Notes under the pieces: generated by a model
The model's database searches: none
What the model was told of the DNA's origin: nothing
The model's input: the letters and a program-made list of their open reading frames with translations, nothing else
Part shown: positions 26,920 through 36,214 of the stretch, one piece after another
How the letters are laid out: each line of letters opens with the position of its first letter
How positions within the stretch are numbered: position 1 is the stretch's first letter
Program-made: the position numbers and the translations under genes
Assembly: GCA_965219495.1 (NCBI GenBank)
Contig: OZ244777.1
Location: forward strand, 682,001 to 746,000
Reading direction: 5' to 3'
From: CAZPXZ01 sp965219495
GTDB lineage: Bacteria; Pseudomonadota; Alphaproteobacteria; Rhodobacterales; CAZPXZ01
DNA: 64,000 bases

Positions 26920-27087
26920 ATGGCAAAGCCAACCACCGTGAAGATCCGCCTCAATTCTACGGCTGACACCGGGTTTTTCTACGTCACCAAGAAGAATCCT
27001 CGGAATCTGACCGAGAAGCTTTCACTTCGAAAATTCGATCCGGTGGCGCGCAGGCACGTGGAGTTCCGCGAAGGCAAGATCAAGTAA
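26920..27087 (+). CDS. rpmG: 50S ribosomal protein L33
   Basis: 55 residues: MAKPTTVKIRLNSTADTGFF, then YVTKKNPRNLTEKLSLRKFDP, VARRHVEFREGKIK. This is a full-length L33 of the Cys-free type, which does not bind zinc. AAGGAGA lies 7 bases before ATG 26920. It binds 23S rRNA near the E site of the large ribosomal subunit. Confidence 0.96.
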   Translation: MAKPTTVKIRLNSTADTGFFYVTKKNPRNLTEKLSLRKFDPVARRHVEFREGKIK

Positions 27088-27109
27088 GCGCTTCGAACGC
27101 GTTCCAGCG

Positions 27110-27538
27110 CTACCAGTTGCCGGAATTCTCCATGCTCGCCCAAGGTTCTTTCGGGGGAAGCGCCGCGCCCATCTGAATCAATTCGATTGAGATGCCGTCT
27201 GGCGATTTCACGAATGCCATGCGGCCGTCGCGCGGGGGACGGTTGATGGTGACGCCCACGTCGCTGAATCTCTGGCACGCTTCGTATATATTCTCGACGC
27301 CGTAGGCGAGATGTCCGAAATTGCGCCCCCCGTCGTACGTCTCCTCCGAATCCCAGTTGTATGTGAGTTCGACCGCAGCTTCGTCCTGGCCGGGAGGTGC
27401 AAGAAAAACGAGCGTGTAATTCCCGCTCGGATTTTCGCTGCGCCGTATTTCCTCAAGACCGAGAAGGCCGCAATAAAATTGCAGTGATTCGCCGATATCC
27501 CTCACGCGCACCATGGTGTGCAAGTATCGAATATCCAT
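27110..27538 (-). CDS. gloA: Lactoylglutathione lyase (glyoxalase I)
   Basis: 142 residues of the vicinal-oxygen-chelate fold. Metal ligands of GloA are visible: His in YLHTMVRV, Glu in AAVELTYNW, His in FGHLAYGV and Glu in ISIELIQMG. It isomerises the hemithioacetal of methylglyoxal and glutathione to S-lactoylglutathione. Convergent with rpmG and divergent from thyX. Confidence 0.93.
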   Translation of the reverse strand: MDIRYLHTMVRVRDIGESLQFYCGLLGLEEIRRSENPSGNYTLVFLAPPGQDEAAVELTYNWDSEETYDGGRNFGHLAYGVENIYEACQRFSDVGVTINRPPRDGRMAFVKSPDGISIELIQMGAALPPKEPWASMENSGNW

Positions 27539-27651
27539 TTCTCCATTCCCCTGTTATGTTCTGAACCGGCCCGCGTAAGCAACACGTCCGGCGAAACGCA
27601 CAGAGTTCATGGTAATGCTATGCGAACTCGCGCAACAGAACCTGCCCCGCA

Positions 27652-28581
27652 ATGACCACATCGCCCGAACAAGAGCATGAGATCCGCGCGCAGCGCGAAA
27701 GAAAAACGGATACCGCGCGAGTGTGCGTGACGGCGCTTGACCAGCGTCTCTACGAGGTCTTGCCTGTTCTGGATCACGGTTTTGTCCGTGTCGTCGACTA
27801 CATGGGAGATGATGGCGCCGTGGTTCAGGCCGCTCGCGTGTCGTATGGGCAGGGGACCCGTAAGGCGCGGGAAGACGAGAACCTCATCCGTTATCTCATG
27901 CGGCATCGCCACTCTACGCCGTTCGAGATGTGCGAAATCAAGCTTCATGTGAAACTGCCAATTTTCGTGGCGCGCCAGTGGATTCGTCACCGCACGGCAA
28001 ATGTCAACGAGTATTCCGCCCGGTACTCCATTCTCGACAGCGAGTTCTACGTGCCGACGGCGGAAGACCTTGCCGCACAGTCCGCCATCAACGCGCAAGG
28101 ACGCGGCGAAGGAATTGAGGGAAGGGAGGCCGACCGAGTTCTTGAAGTGTTGCGCGAAGGCGGAGCCAGGGCGTACTCGGAATACGAGGAATTGCTGAAC
28201 GAACGCGGAGGCCAGAAGCTCGATCATTGTCGCAGGGGAATCGCGCGTGAACTTGCGCGAATTCACCTGCCGCTCGGAGTCTATACGCAGTGGTACTGGA
28301 AGACCGACCTCCACAACCTGTTGCATTTCTTGGAGTTGCGGGGCGATACCCATGCGCAACATGAGATCCGCGTGTACGCCCAAGCGATCGGGAAGATCGT
28401 GGAAGCCTGGACGCCAATGGTCTGGCGCGCATTCGTGGACTATCGCCTCAACGCCGAGACCCTGTCGGGGCCAGCACTTGCTGTGCTTCGGAGAATGCTG
28501 GACGGGGAAGAAGTGACGCGCGAAAATTCCGGGATGTCCATTGGCGAATGGAGGGAATTCCGGAAGGTCTTCTCCGAATGA
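27652..28581 (+). CDS. thyX: Flavin-dependent thymidylate synthase
   Basis: 309 residues with the ThyX signature RHRTANVNEYSARYS starting at Arg112, and the flavin-binding HSTPFEMCEIKLHVKLP before it. The C-terminal QWYWKTDLHNLLHFLELR is also diagnostic. It methylates dUMP using methylene-tetrahydrofolate and FAD. No strong ribosome site precedes ATG 27652. Folate links to folK and to the glycine cleavage gene at the window end. Confidence 0.95.
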   Translation: MTTSPEQEHEIRAQRERKTDTARVCVTALDQRLYEVLPVLDHGFVRVVDYMGDDGAVVQAARVSYGQGTRKAREDENLIRYLMRHRHSTPFEMCEIKLHVKLPIFVARQWIRHRTANVNEYSARYSILDSEFYVPTAEDLAAQSAINAQGRGEGIEGREADRVLEVLREGGARAYSEYEELLNERGGQKLDHCRRGIARELARIHLPLGVYTQWYWKTDLHNLLHFLELRGDTHAQHEIRVYAQAIGKIVEAWTPMVWRAFVDYRLNAETLSGPALAVLRRMLDGEEVTRENSGMSIGEWREFRKVFSE

Positions 28582-28597
28582 GCTTCACCCGTCCAGG

Positions 28598-29080
28598 TCA
28601 GGAGCCGCTTCCCGCGGGAATTGCCGGAACCGCATTGCGCAGGACAAGCGCGAGGCCGGCGACAACCAGCACAACTCCCAAGATACCCATGGCGCTCATG
28701 CGTTCTCCAAGCGCAAATACTGCGAACAGCGTGCTGAGCAGTACGGTTCCGCCTACGATGATTGCAATCGTCATCCCCGCGTTTGGCCGCGGTTCCATCA
28801 CTCCGAACACATAGAAATACGCGATCTCAGCGGCGCCGATGCAAATGCCCGCAAGCGCAGCCCATAGAAATGCGCCGGTTCCCATTCGGAAAACGTGGCC
28901 GCCTTCCATCGCCTGCCAACCGAGGAACAGAGCGGATGTTCCCAATGCAAATACCTGCAATGTGATCGTCGCGAAAATGGTGGTGCTCGCGATCTCCGGC
29001 ATGGCGCCGCCCGAGAGGCGAATGCAAACATTGTAGCCGGCATAGAACACGGTCACCGCGAGAATGAGCCAGACAACCAT
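28598..29080 (-). CDS. EamA/DMT-type small membrane transporter
   Basis: 160 residues, about five hydrophobic helices, the size of one EamA half. The final helices (LLSTLFAVFALGERMSAMGI, followed by GVVLVVAGLALVL) carry the typical F-GE-S pattern of this superfamily. It would need to dimerise, as EmrE-like proteins do. GGAG lies 8 bases before ATG 29080. Substrate unknown. Confidence 0.75.
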   Translation of the reverse strand: MVVWLILAVTVFYAGYNVCIRLSGGAMPEIASTTIFATITLQVFALGTSALFLGWQAMEGGHVFRMGTGAFLWAALAGICIGAAEIAYFYVFGVMEPRPNAGMTIAIIVGGTVLLSTLFAVFALGERMSAMGILGVVLVVAGLALVLRNAVPAIPAGSGS

Positions 29081-29359
29081 GAAACGATCTCCAATCTGCG
29101 GAAGGATGCCCGGGATGGTACTGCTTCGCGGGTGCGCCGGCCACAGAAGCGAGAAATATCAACCAGGCGGGATGCAGAGGGCGCCAAGTCCTGATCATCC
29201 GGCAAGAAAGCAGCCGAACGGGCTGGCGAGAATCCGGGCGGGGGATCTGGTCGCGAACTGGACCGGGCGCTTCTCGCTCCGCTGCGGTTGGTTCCGGCGG
29301 ACGCGAGGAAATCGCCTACAGCCGCGGTTTCCTCATCCGTTCCCTCATCTGGTGCGGGA

Positions 29360-30052
29360 ATGACAGGGGTGATTCGGAATTCCGAAAAGCTGGTTTTTGA
29401 CCAGCCCGTAACGCTGGTGGGGGCGGGAGCGCTTCGAAGGAGCACTCTGAAACTTGCGCTTTCGGTCGCGCCGATGGCCGTTGCGGTGGACGGCGGAGCC
29501 AACTGCCTGCGGGCCTGGAGCGCCGACGCGGCGGCCGTTCTCGGGGACTTTGATTCGATTGAAATGCTTGCCTACTGGAAGGAGCGCGGAACGCCGGTCT
29601 TTCATATTCCGGAACAGGATACAACCGATCTCGAAAAATGCATGGAGTTCGTGTCCGCGCCGGCCTACGTCCTTGCGGGATTCTTGGGGAGCCGACTGGA
29701 CCATTCATTGTCCGCTTTCGGAATCATCGCAGACCGGACGGACGCCAACCTGATCCTTCTGGGAGGCGCGGATCTTGCATTCGCGCCTCCCCTTCGTTGG
29801 TCGGCGAAACTGGTTTCGGGTTCGCGCCTTTCGATGCATGCGACCCGTCCAGTTCGGATCGTCGAAGGCCGTGGACTGCACTGGCCGCCGGAGGGATTGA
29901 CGCTGGAACCCGGATCAACCCGCGGGATCGCGAACCGCGTAACTGGCAGCGAAGTGCAGCTAGCCTTCGACCGAAACGGAGTCATCATTGTCACGGAGCG
30001 TTCCGGCCTGCCGGCGATCATGCGTTCCATGCTTCCCGCAAGTGGAACGTAG
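29360..30052 (+). CDS. thiN: Thiamine pyrophosphokinase
   Basis: 230 residues with VAVDGGANCL, VLGDFDSIE and EQDTTDLEKCMEF, the three motifs of the catalytic domain, and a C-terminal thiamine-binding half (LEPGSTRGIANRVTGSEV). It makes thiamine diphosphate from thiamine and ATP. ATG 29360 is chosen because the frame upstream to 29288 has no family similarity. Confidence 0.9.
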   Translation: MTGVIRNSEKLVFDQPVTLVGAGALRRSTLKLALSVAPMAVAVDGGANCLRAWSADAAAVLGDFDSIEMLAYWKERGTPVFHIPEQDTTDLEKCMEFVSAPAYVLAGFLGSRLDHSLSAFGIIADRTDANLILLGGADLAFAPPLRWSAKLVSGSRLSMHATRPVRIVEGRGLHWPPEGLTLEPGSTRGIANRVTGSEVQLAFDRNGVIIVTERSGLPAIMRSMLPASGT

Positions 30053-30533
30053 TAAGTCCGGCAGTCCGCTTCGCGGATTCATTTATCTTTACAGATTTTT
30101 TTGCCTTGCGAGCATCTCTTCCCTACGAAGAAACCCTCGTTATCGCGTCGACCCGTCCCAACAGCCGCACCCACTCTTATCTGTGGACCGCAAACCCAGC
30201 CTTGAAGACTGGCGCGGCCCCTGCGTCAAGGACGCAATGGCCGGGATGAAACACTGCAATTCGAGCACGGCATTTCGCAAACACGCCACCCAGCGCGGGA
30301 GTTGTCCCTTCATGCGGCAGTGCGCGTCGCGAACCCTCTTGGCGCGCGCTTCTTTGAGTGAAGCGAAAGGTGTGTTGAGCTGTGCAACAGCTTGCTATTT
30401 CCGCTTGACGAAACCACTGCCTTTCTCCACCATGCCGGACGAGCGCCACGTGGGCGCGTAGCCGTCGCAACCGGAACCTGCCGCCGAAAGGGGACGTGTT
30501 TCGGTCAAGACAATTTCAACAGGAGGGCATAAT
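30053..30533. other. Intergenic region, no gene seen
   Basis: 481 bases between thiN and the binding-protein gene. A small hairpin (GTCCGC-TTC-GCGGAT, 30064-30078) followed about 15 bases later by a T run may end the thiN transcript. The rest shows no supported gene; the promoter for the next gene should lie in its second half. Confidence 0.4.
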
Positions 30534-32096
30534 ATGACCCAGTCTGAACTAAGAGCGTTCGGCAATCCAAGCCGCCGGCGCTTCATGCAGGGCTCGGCGC
30601 TGATCGCCGGCGCTACCGCTTTGCCAGCGGCCGGGCTCTCTGCCGAGCCCATGCGCGGAGGAACACTCCGCTATGGCTGTGCCCATGGCGCAACCACGGA
30701 TTCTCTTGACCCGGGAACGTTTGAAAACGACTTCTCGATTGGATTATCGCATCTCACGCACAACTTCATCTTTGAAATTGGAACGGATTCCGGGCTCCTC
30801 CCCGAAGTCGCCGCCAGTTGGGATGTGCTCGAAGGCGGAAAGGTGTGGTCCATTGAGTTACGCCAGGGAATCGAATTCCATAACGGCAAGACCCTTACCG
30901 CCGAAGACGTAATCGCGTCGCTGAACCACCATCGCGGGGACGAAGCGACATCGGCCATGAAGACGCAAATTTCCACCATCGTGGACATGCAGGCGGATGG
31001 TCCCAATCGAGTGATCCTCACTCTCGATGCCCCGAACGTGGATTACGGTTATGTTCTTGCCGACTACCACATTCCGATCATGCCCTCCAAGGACGGGATG
31101 GCAGAGATCGACTCCGGTATCGGATGCGGACCCTATGTCTTGGACGACTTCGATCCCGGCGTGCGCTACACGGGAAGCCGCAATCCCAATTATCACAAGT
31201 CGGACCGTGCGCATTTCGACGCCATCGAGATGCTGTCGATCGTCGACCCTGCGGCGCGTACAAATGCGCTCACTTCCGGTGACATCGATGCGATGGGACG
31301 TGTTGACCTCAAGACGGTTCACCTCCTGGAACGGAACAACTCAATCGATATCAAGTCGGTTGCGGGCTTCCAGCACTACACATTCCCGATGCGCACCGAT
31401 ACACCGCCATTCGACAACAACCATGTCCGATTAGCTTTGAAATTCGTAATTGACCGGCAGGAAATTGTTGAAAAGATCCTGCGCGGATACGGAACTGTCG
31501 GCAACGATCATCCGATTAGTCCGGCCGTCGCATTTTTCAATGCTGAACTGCCAATTCGCGAATACGATCCGGAACAGGCGAAGTGGCACCTGCAGCAGGC
31601 GGGAATGACCAGTATCAAGGTGCAGTTAAGTGCGGCGGATGCGGCGTTTGTCGGAGCCGTGGATGCATCGGTTCTCATTGCCGAGAGCGCAAAGGCGGCA
31701 GGAATCGACATCGAAGTCATTCGCGAACCGAACGATGGATACTGGGACAATGTGTGGCTTCAGAAGCCTTGGTGCGCCTGCTACTGGGGCGGACGCGTGA
31801 CGCCGGACGCGATGTTCTCCGTCGCGTATGCGGCAGGCTCGAACTGGAACGACACCTATTGGGAACACGATCGTTTCAACGAGCTCCTGGTGCAGGGAAG
31901 GGCCGAAACCGATAACGCCCTCCGGGCAGAAATCTACGGCGAAATGCAACAGATTGTCCGCGATGAGGGTGGGGTTGTCGTACCCATGTTCACGAACCAC
32001 GTGTACGCCACAAGCAAGAACGTCATGCACGGCGAGCTCGCGCCGAACTGGGATATGGACGGCCAGCGCTTTGGCGAACGCTGGTGGTTTGGCTGA
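30534..32096 (+). CDS. ABC-type peptide/nickel substrate-binding protein with Tat signal
   Basis: 520 residues of the SBP_bac_5 (DppA/OppA/NikA) family. The N-terminus SRRRFMQGSALIAGATALPA is a twin-arginine signal peptide with predicted cleavage after LSA-EP. Family segments GGTLRYG, LLPEVAASWDVLEGGKVWSIELR, GIEFHNGKTLTAEDV and CGPYVLDDFDP are present. AGGAGG lies 10 bases before ATG 30534. No permease or ATPase genes are adjacent, so it is an orphan here; it could serve the transporter whose remnants lie at 45283-50173 or another one elsewhere. A strong hairpin follows. Confidence 0.88.
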   Translation: MTQSELRAFGNPSRRRFMQGSALIAGATALPAAGLSAEPMRGGTLRYGCAHGATTDSLDPGTFENDFSIGLSHLTHNFIFEIGTDSGLLPEVAASWDVLEGGKVWSIELRQGIEFHNGKTLTAEDVIASLNHHRGDEATSAMKTQISTIVDMQADGPNRVILTLDAPNVDYGYVLADYHIPIMPSKDGMAEIDSGIGCGPYVLDDFDPGVRYTGSRNPNYHKSDRAHFDAIEMLSIVDPAARTNALTSGDIDAMGRVDLKTVHLLERNNSIDIKSVAGFQHYTFPMRTDTPPFDNNHVRLALKFVIDRQEIVEKILRGYGTVGNDHPISPAVAFFNAELPIREYDPEQAKWHLQQAGMTSIKVQLSAADAAFVGAVDASVLIAESAKAAGIDIEVIREPNDGYWDNVWLQKPWCACYWGGRVTPDAMFSVAYAAGSNWNDTYWEHDRFNELLVQGRAETDNALRAEIYGEMQQIVRDEGGVVVPMFTNHVYATSKNVMHGELAPNWDMDGQRFGERWWFG

Positions 32097-32108
32097 TCAA
32101 GAAGCGTT

Positions 32109-32131
32109 CAGGGCGGGCCAACGGCCCGCCC
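32109..32131 (+). terminator. Terminator-like hairpin after the binding-protein gene
   Basis: A 10-bp perfect stem (AGGGCGGGCC at 32109-32118 with 32122-32131) and a 3-base loop, 13 bases after the stop. It is not followed by a T run. Confidence 0.6.
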
Positions 32132-32346
32132 TGTCGTGAACTACACAGGTAGTACCTGAAACCTCGGGAAAATAGTTTTAAATAGGGATCTCTTGGCGGG
32201 GTGCCTGAAGGTGTTGCTGGATCGTTAGATCAGAAGGGGGTTCCGGGGGGATATTCCCGCTAAAATTACCAGAAAGGCCTGGTTGGAGGCGAAGACTGAA
32301 ACCCGATCATCAGGCTAGAGAAGTACAGGGACAAAGAACCAGGATC

Positions 32347-32565
32347 ATGTCCCATCCCTGTGCTCTTGACGCTCTTGCGGCCGCCCGCCGCCTCGAACAA
32401 GCCGAGTTTGACCGCAAGCAGGCGGAAGCGGCCGCTTCCGAAATGCGTAGCGTCGCCACTGCCGATACCGAGCACCTGGCTACCAAGGCCGATCACTACC
32501 AGACCGCTCTTGCGATCGTACTCGCGAATGCCGCAATCACGTTTGGCCTGATCAAACTGATTTGA
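32347..32565 (+). CDS. Small protein with C-terminal membrane helix
   Basis: 72 codons. The first 45 residues are a charged Ala/Glu-rich helix (LEQAEFDRKQAEAAASEM) and the last 22 are hydrophobic (ALAIVLANAAITFGLIKLI), so it may be a tail-anchored protein. No clear ribosome site and no family recognised. Probability of being real is moderate. Confidence 0.4.
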   Translation: MSHPCALDALAAARRLEQAEFDRKQAEAAASEMRSVATADTEHLATKADHYQTALAIVLANAAITFGLIKLI

Positions 32566-32568
32566 ACC

Positions 32569-32739
32569 GTGCCATACTGCGCCGCCTATCTTGCCGCTTG
32601 TCTTCTCTGTCTTCCCGGGATGGCCGCCGCGCAATCCGACAGTTCCTCGTCGATTGTGTGGAGCGAAGCGGAAACCCTGACCGGGCTCTCAGGTTTCGAC
32701 GTGTTATCCACCTATCGGAACCCAAGACCGAAGGCTTAA
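32569..32739 (+). CDS. Possible small secreted peptide
   Basis: A 56-codon frame starting at GTG 32569, three bases after the stop of the preceding small gene. The N-terminus is hydrophobic and Cys/Ala-rich (YCAAYLAACLLCLPGMAAAQ) and looks like a signal peptide with AAA-QS cleavage, followed by a Ser-rich hydrophilic tail. There is no ribosome site and no family evidence. A competing frame at 32562-32897 has less plausible composition. Confidence 0.3.
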   Translation: MPYCAAYLAACLLCLPGMAAAQSDSSSSIVWSEAETLTGLSGFDVLSTYRNPRPKA

Positions 32740-33407
32740 CGGAGGAGATACTGCAAAATTTGGCGGAATTGGAGTTGCGGCGCAATGCAGTTCCAGTCCA
32801 CCAATCCAACGCAGGCATCGGGATAGCGTTGCGCGTATCTGTGAATCTTCTTCCGCTTGAGCATCAACCCTCAACAATTTGCGTGATCCAAGCGTAATTT
32901 CAACTATGGGTCAAGCTCCTTCTCGATGTCGATCCAGCGAACCGTCACACGTTTGCAATTACTTGGAACAAATCTAAAGTCGGCCTCTCTCCAAACAACA
33001 ACTTGGCAAACGTATTGCGACAGGTCGTCCTGGAATCGATTGATGAGTTTTCTCTCGACCACTTGCGGGCCAACACCCCCGATCCCTGAGCGTCAGCAAG
33101 TCGCGCACCATGCGCTTACTCGGTGGGCAGTCGTTCGCCGATCTGCCATGCTGACACCCGCAAGCATTCCAAGATTTATTGCAAATTCAGCCACGGACGC
33201 CGCGACCCGCGCCAGAATGGCCCTCAATAAGCGCAATAGCTCGCATGGAGTAGCCGCCCGTAGCCTGACGATCTCTCGAAATTGCTTAGAATCGCCCCCA
33301 GAAACCGCCGGGAGCGCGGAATCGCGGTATTCTGCCCCCACCACAACGGCACTCTTGACAAACAGGCCTCTGCGGGCCGCTAAATCGCCGCTCCGGCAAA
33401 TGCGAAT
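32740..33407. other. Region without supported genes
   Basis: About 670 bases of mixed composition. Several frames on both strands, none with a ribosome site, family motif or consistent codon bias. Probably decayed sequence. Confidence 0.4.
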
Positions 33408-33752
33408 TCACCGTTCGAAGCCTCGATCCCTCCTGCGTTGCGCCTGGCCTGCCCGCTCGTCCTGTGCCACGTGCATCCGTTTGGTTTCCATCTGTTTTTC
33501 CCATTGATAGTTACTAGCCCCCATTTCCTTTCTCTCAGCTACCTCCTTGGTCATTTCGTCTCCATACGCCGGCTTCATCTCCCGCCGGATGAACTCCACG
33601 AACCGATCCAGAGGTATGCGCTTGGTCTGGAGGAATTTGCCTACATTCACCAACGCCCTTCCGAGCTCTAGCCCGAGTTTACCGAGTTCAGACCGGATTG
33701 AAGGCGTAGCACTCGGTAGGGATCGGCGGTTTGTTGTCGTATCGTTTTGCAT
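33408..33752 (-). CDS. Uncharacterised charged protein, doubtful
   Basis: 114 codons from ATG 33752. The composition is protein-like and strongly charged (DRFVEFIRREMKPAYGDEM). A segment reading SELGKLGLELG is coded by a 22-bp sequence that recurs, inverted, at 35738-35759, where a shorter frame also reads PELGKLGL, so this may be one of two diverged copies. No ribosome site seen; I do not recognise a function. Confidence 0.35.
   Translation of the reverse strand: MQNDTTTNRRSLPSATPSIRSELGKLGLELGRALVNVGKFLQTKRIPLDRFVEFIRREMKPAYGDEMTKEVAERKEMGASNYQWEKQMETKRMHVAQDERAGQAQRRRDRGFER
33668..33689 (+). repeat. 22-bp repeat, left copy of an inverted pair around an IS1634 element
   Basis: Perfect inverse match to 35738-35759. 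It lies 121 bases outside the left end of the IS; the right copy lies 120 bases outside the right end. Confidence 0.8.
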
Positions 33753-33810
33753 TGAATGAGTTTTTTCGAGCGTCCGAAGGGCTGCCATGCCGCGTGCACG
33801 GACGAGCGGG

Positions 33811-35617
33811 TGTATGACCTAAGCGGTGCGGAATCGCTCGAGGTTCAGGCTGTCATAGAGGGCCTTTTCGGTTTCTGACATTTGTGACAGGGTGATTTCG
33901 ATCGCGGGGGTCTTGCGCTTGCGAAGGGTGGTTTGCAGAACGCCGACCTCTCGAATGTTGGCGAGGGTGTCGAGCAGGCTCGCGCCGGAGAGGTCGAAGC
34001 CACGCTGTCGGGTTTCGCGTTGCAGGAGGGAGCACAGCATCAGGGCAAGCACACAGCAGCATACGTGGACCCGGATTTTCTGGTCGGTCCAATGGTATTG
34101 CGGTCGGATGGCGATATGGCTGGTGTCCTTCCTGTTCTGGAATGCGTGTTCGACGTGGTGCTGCGCCCGGTAGCCACGGACGATTTCCAGGTCGTTCCAG
34201 TGGTGGTTGTCCGTGAAGATCAGGGTTTTGCCGAGCAGCGTGTCCTGCAGCTTCTTCCAGGCTTTCCGGTCGAAGCGGAATGTCAGTCTTGGAGCCGGGT
34301 CGCCGGGTTCGAGCTGGAACCGGAACAAGTCGGCCATGTGCCGGGCGCCGAGCCATCCTTCGATCTTCTTCCGCGTGCCTTCGAGGGTTGGCGGCCTCCC
34401 CTTGCGGATGGCGCCCTTGCGCCACTGCTGGAGTCGCCGCTGCAGCTCGCGCAGGCACTGGCGACGCTTGGCGATCTCCCGTAGCAGGGTGGCGGTCTGG
34501 GCATCGAACAGGTTCTGGTTCCATGTGACCAGAACGGTGCGCTCGGCACCGTAAACGGTGCGCAAGGTCCGCCAGACCTTCACGCCTTCGATCCCGTCGA
34601 GGGGTTGCAGGCGGCGGTTCGGGGTCGCCAGCAACTCGGGGTGCTGCGTGGGCGCGAGGGAGCCGACGAAGTGGTAGGGGCTCCCCTCGAGTGCGACGAG
34701 ATTGGCGGCCGAGTTGTTCCCCTTGTCCAGAACCAGTGTGATGTCCTCGCTGCGGAGGGCGAACAACTCTCGCCAGCGGGCCGCAAGAGCGTCGAGAAGG
34801 CTGGAGAAGGTCGGGGCGTCCGGCTGGTTTCCCGGATAGACGCTGTGCAGCAGGGGCAGGTGGCTGTCGGCAGCCACCAGCAGGGCAAGGCCGACGATGC
34901 GTAGCGACTTGCGTCCCTCCTTGCTGTGGCCGCGCTGTGCGAGGGGGGCCCTGTCGTTGAAGCTGTCGATGAAAGTGAAGAAGTTGGTGGCATCGTACAG
35001 TACCTGCCGCAGATCTACTGCAAACCGGTCGATCATCGTTGCGACGATGTCGCGCTCGATGTCGGCAATGGCGGCCTCCGGGACCCGGTTCATGTTGTCC
35101 CAGAATCGCTGGCTGGTGAGTTGCCGCGCCTGAACGCCCAACCAATGCGGCAGGATGGTACCCTCGAACCAGTCAGCGATGCTGGCTTTCGAGCAGGGGG
35201 CCACACAACGGTTGAGGATGGCGATCAGCAGATAGGTGCCGACGGAGACTTCGCCGGCACGCTTGGGGACATGCCGATCAATGTGTTCCACGATGCGCAA
35301 CTGACATGCGATGTCATACAGCGCCGCAATCGCGCCGAATTCCCGGACGATGGCGTGTTCAGGCTTGATCCCTTGCACGGCCTGAACAATGTCCTCGGCG
35401 CGCCCCAGGTATTTCTGCCAGACGATCCTGGGCTTGCCATTGACGCGTTTGCACTGCCGCGCGTAGTAGTAGGCGTTGCCGTTGATGGATTTCTTGACGA
35501 TGCTCACCATGACTTAGGTCATACATTGCTCTTTCAGTGCACAAATTGTAGCACATAATCTCCTTTCATACAATAAGTTACGGCTATCCTCGGTTGATCA
35601 CTATATTAGGTCATACA
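33811..35617 (-). mobile_element. IS1634-family insertion sequence, copy A
   Basis: 1807 bases bounded by 12-bp inverted repeats TGTATGACCTAA (33811-33822) and its complement (35606-35617). A third copy of the 12-mer lies at 35514-35525, immediately before the transposase start, in the same orientation as the right end. The left repeat overlaps the transposase stop codon. No target duplication is evident. The transposase is intact, so the element may be active. Confidence 0.75.
33819..35510 (-). CDS. IS1634-family transposase, copy A
   Basis: 563 residues, uninterrupted. N-terminal KRVNGKPRIVWQKYLGRAED is typical of IS1634. The DDE core shows VLYDATNFFTFIDSF, TLVLDKGNNSAAN, the insertion domain, and HHVEHAFQNRKDTSHIAIRP with the catalytic Glu. 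The C-terminal region is helical. It mobilises the surrounding element. Confidence 0.92.
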   Translation of the reverse strand: MVSIVKKSINGNAYYYARQCKRVNGKPRIVWQKYLGRAEDIVQAVQGIKPEHAIVREFGAIAALYDIACQLRIVEHIDRHVPKRAGEVSVGTYLLIAILNRCVAPCSKASIADWFEGTILPHWLGVQARQLTSQRFWDNMNRVPEAAIADIERDIVATMIDRFAVDLRQVLYDATNFFTFIDSFNDRAPLAQRGHSKEGRKSLRIVGLALLVAADSHLPLLHSVYPGNQPDAPTFSSLLDALAARWRELFALRSEDITLVLDKGNNSAANLVALEGSPYHFVGSLAPTQHPELLATPNRRLQPLDGIEGVKVWRTLRTVYGAERTVLVTWNQNLFDAQTATLLREIAKRRQCLRELQRRLQQWRKGAIRKGRPPTLEGTRKKIEGWLGARHMADLFRFQLEPGDPAPRLTFRFDRKAWKKLQDTLLGKTLIFTDNHHWNDLEIVRGYRAQHHVEHAFQNRKDTSHIAIRPQYHWTDQKIRVHVCCCVLALMLCSLLQRETRQRGFDLSGASLLDTLANIREVGVLQTTLRKRKTPAIEITLSQMSETEKALYDSLNLERFRTA

Positions 35618-36214
35618 TTTTCGCTGTGCCGTGCCTGCTCGCCTGGCATCCATCGCAGGGGGAAACACGCGCAGAATCAACGGGTTACGAAACAGGCGAT
35701 CACAGTGGAAAATGCCGTTCCGGCGCCATACCGGCCCGAACTCGGTAAACTCGGGCTAGCGCCTCTCTAAGGAACTTCCCCTGAACTTGCCTGTGCCACG
35801 TGCCCGCTGCAGATAGAACTACATGCGCCTGATCGCGTTCAGCGCGAACTTCGTCCCGGTCCCGACACGTCTGGTCTCGCTTCGGCTCCTCAATCTCACG
35901 CAACCGCGCCGACCGGTTCCAAATATAGGTGTCCATTGTACAGAGCCTTACTTGGAATTCGCGATTTCATTTCAGACATATAACGCATTTGCAATTATGA
36001 AGCTGATCCCATTCCGTCCCTCTTCCATTCTCAATGGAGGCGATGGGCAGTAAAAGGACATCGGCCAACCGCAAGAGTCACAACAGAACAAATCGAATCC
36101 CCGACCACTTGATACGAGAGGGCGAGGGACCAATGCTGTAACCCGCTGATGCGCATTGCGTTTGCCGCCAGCAGGGCGTATCACCCGAAGGCGAACAGAC
36201 CAAGGAGAAACACC
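35618..36214. other. Region between IS1634 and the alcohol dehydrogenase gene
   Basis: About 600 bases. It contains the right copy of the 22-bp inverted repeat (35738-35759), inside a short frame that resembles the start of the doubtful gene at 33408-33752 but stops at once. No other gene is supported; the promoter of the dehydrogenase should lie near its right end. Confidence 0.45.
35738..35759 (-). repeat. 22-bp repeat, right copy of the inverted pair
   Basis: Perfect inverse match to 33668-33689 (begins GAACTCGGTAAACTC on the plus strand). Flanking bases show weak, diverged similarity over several tens of bases, suggesting an older duplication. Confidence 0.8.

Noticed and set aside
33812..35700. 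Target-site duplication for IS1634 copy A
   Set aside because: Bases outside the 12-bp ends (GAGCGGG and TTTTCGC) do not match, so no duplication could be shown.
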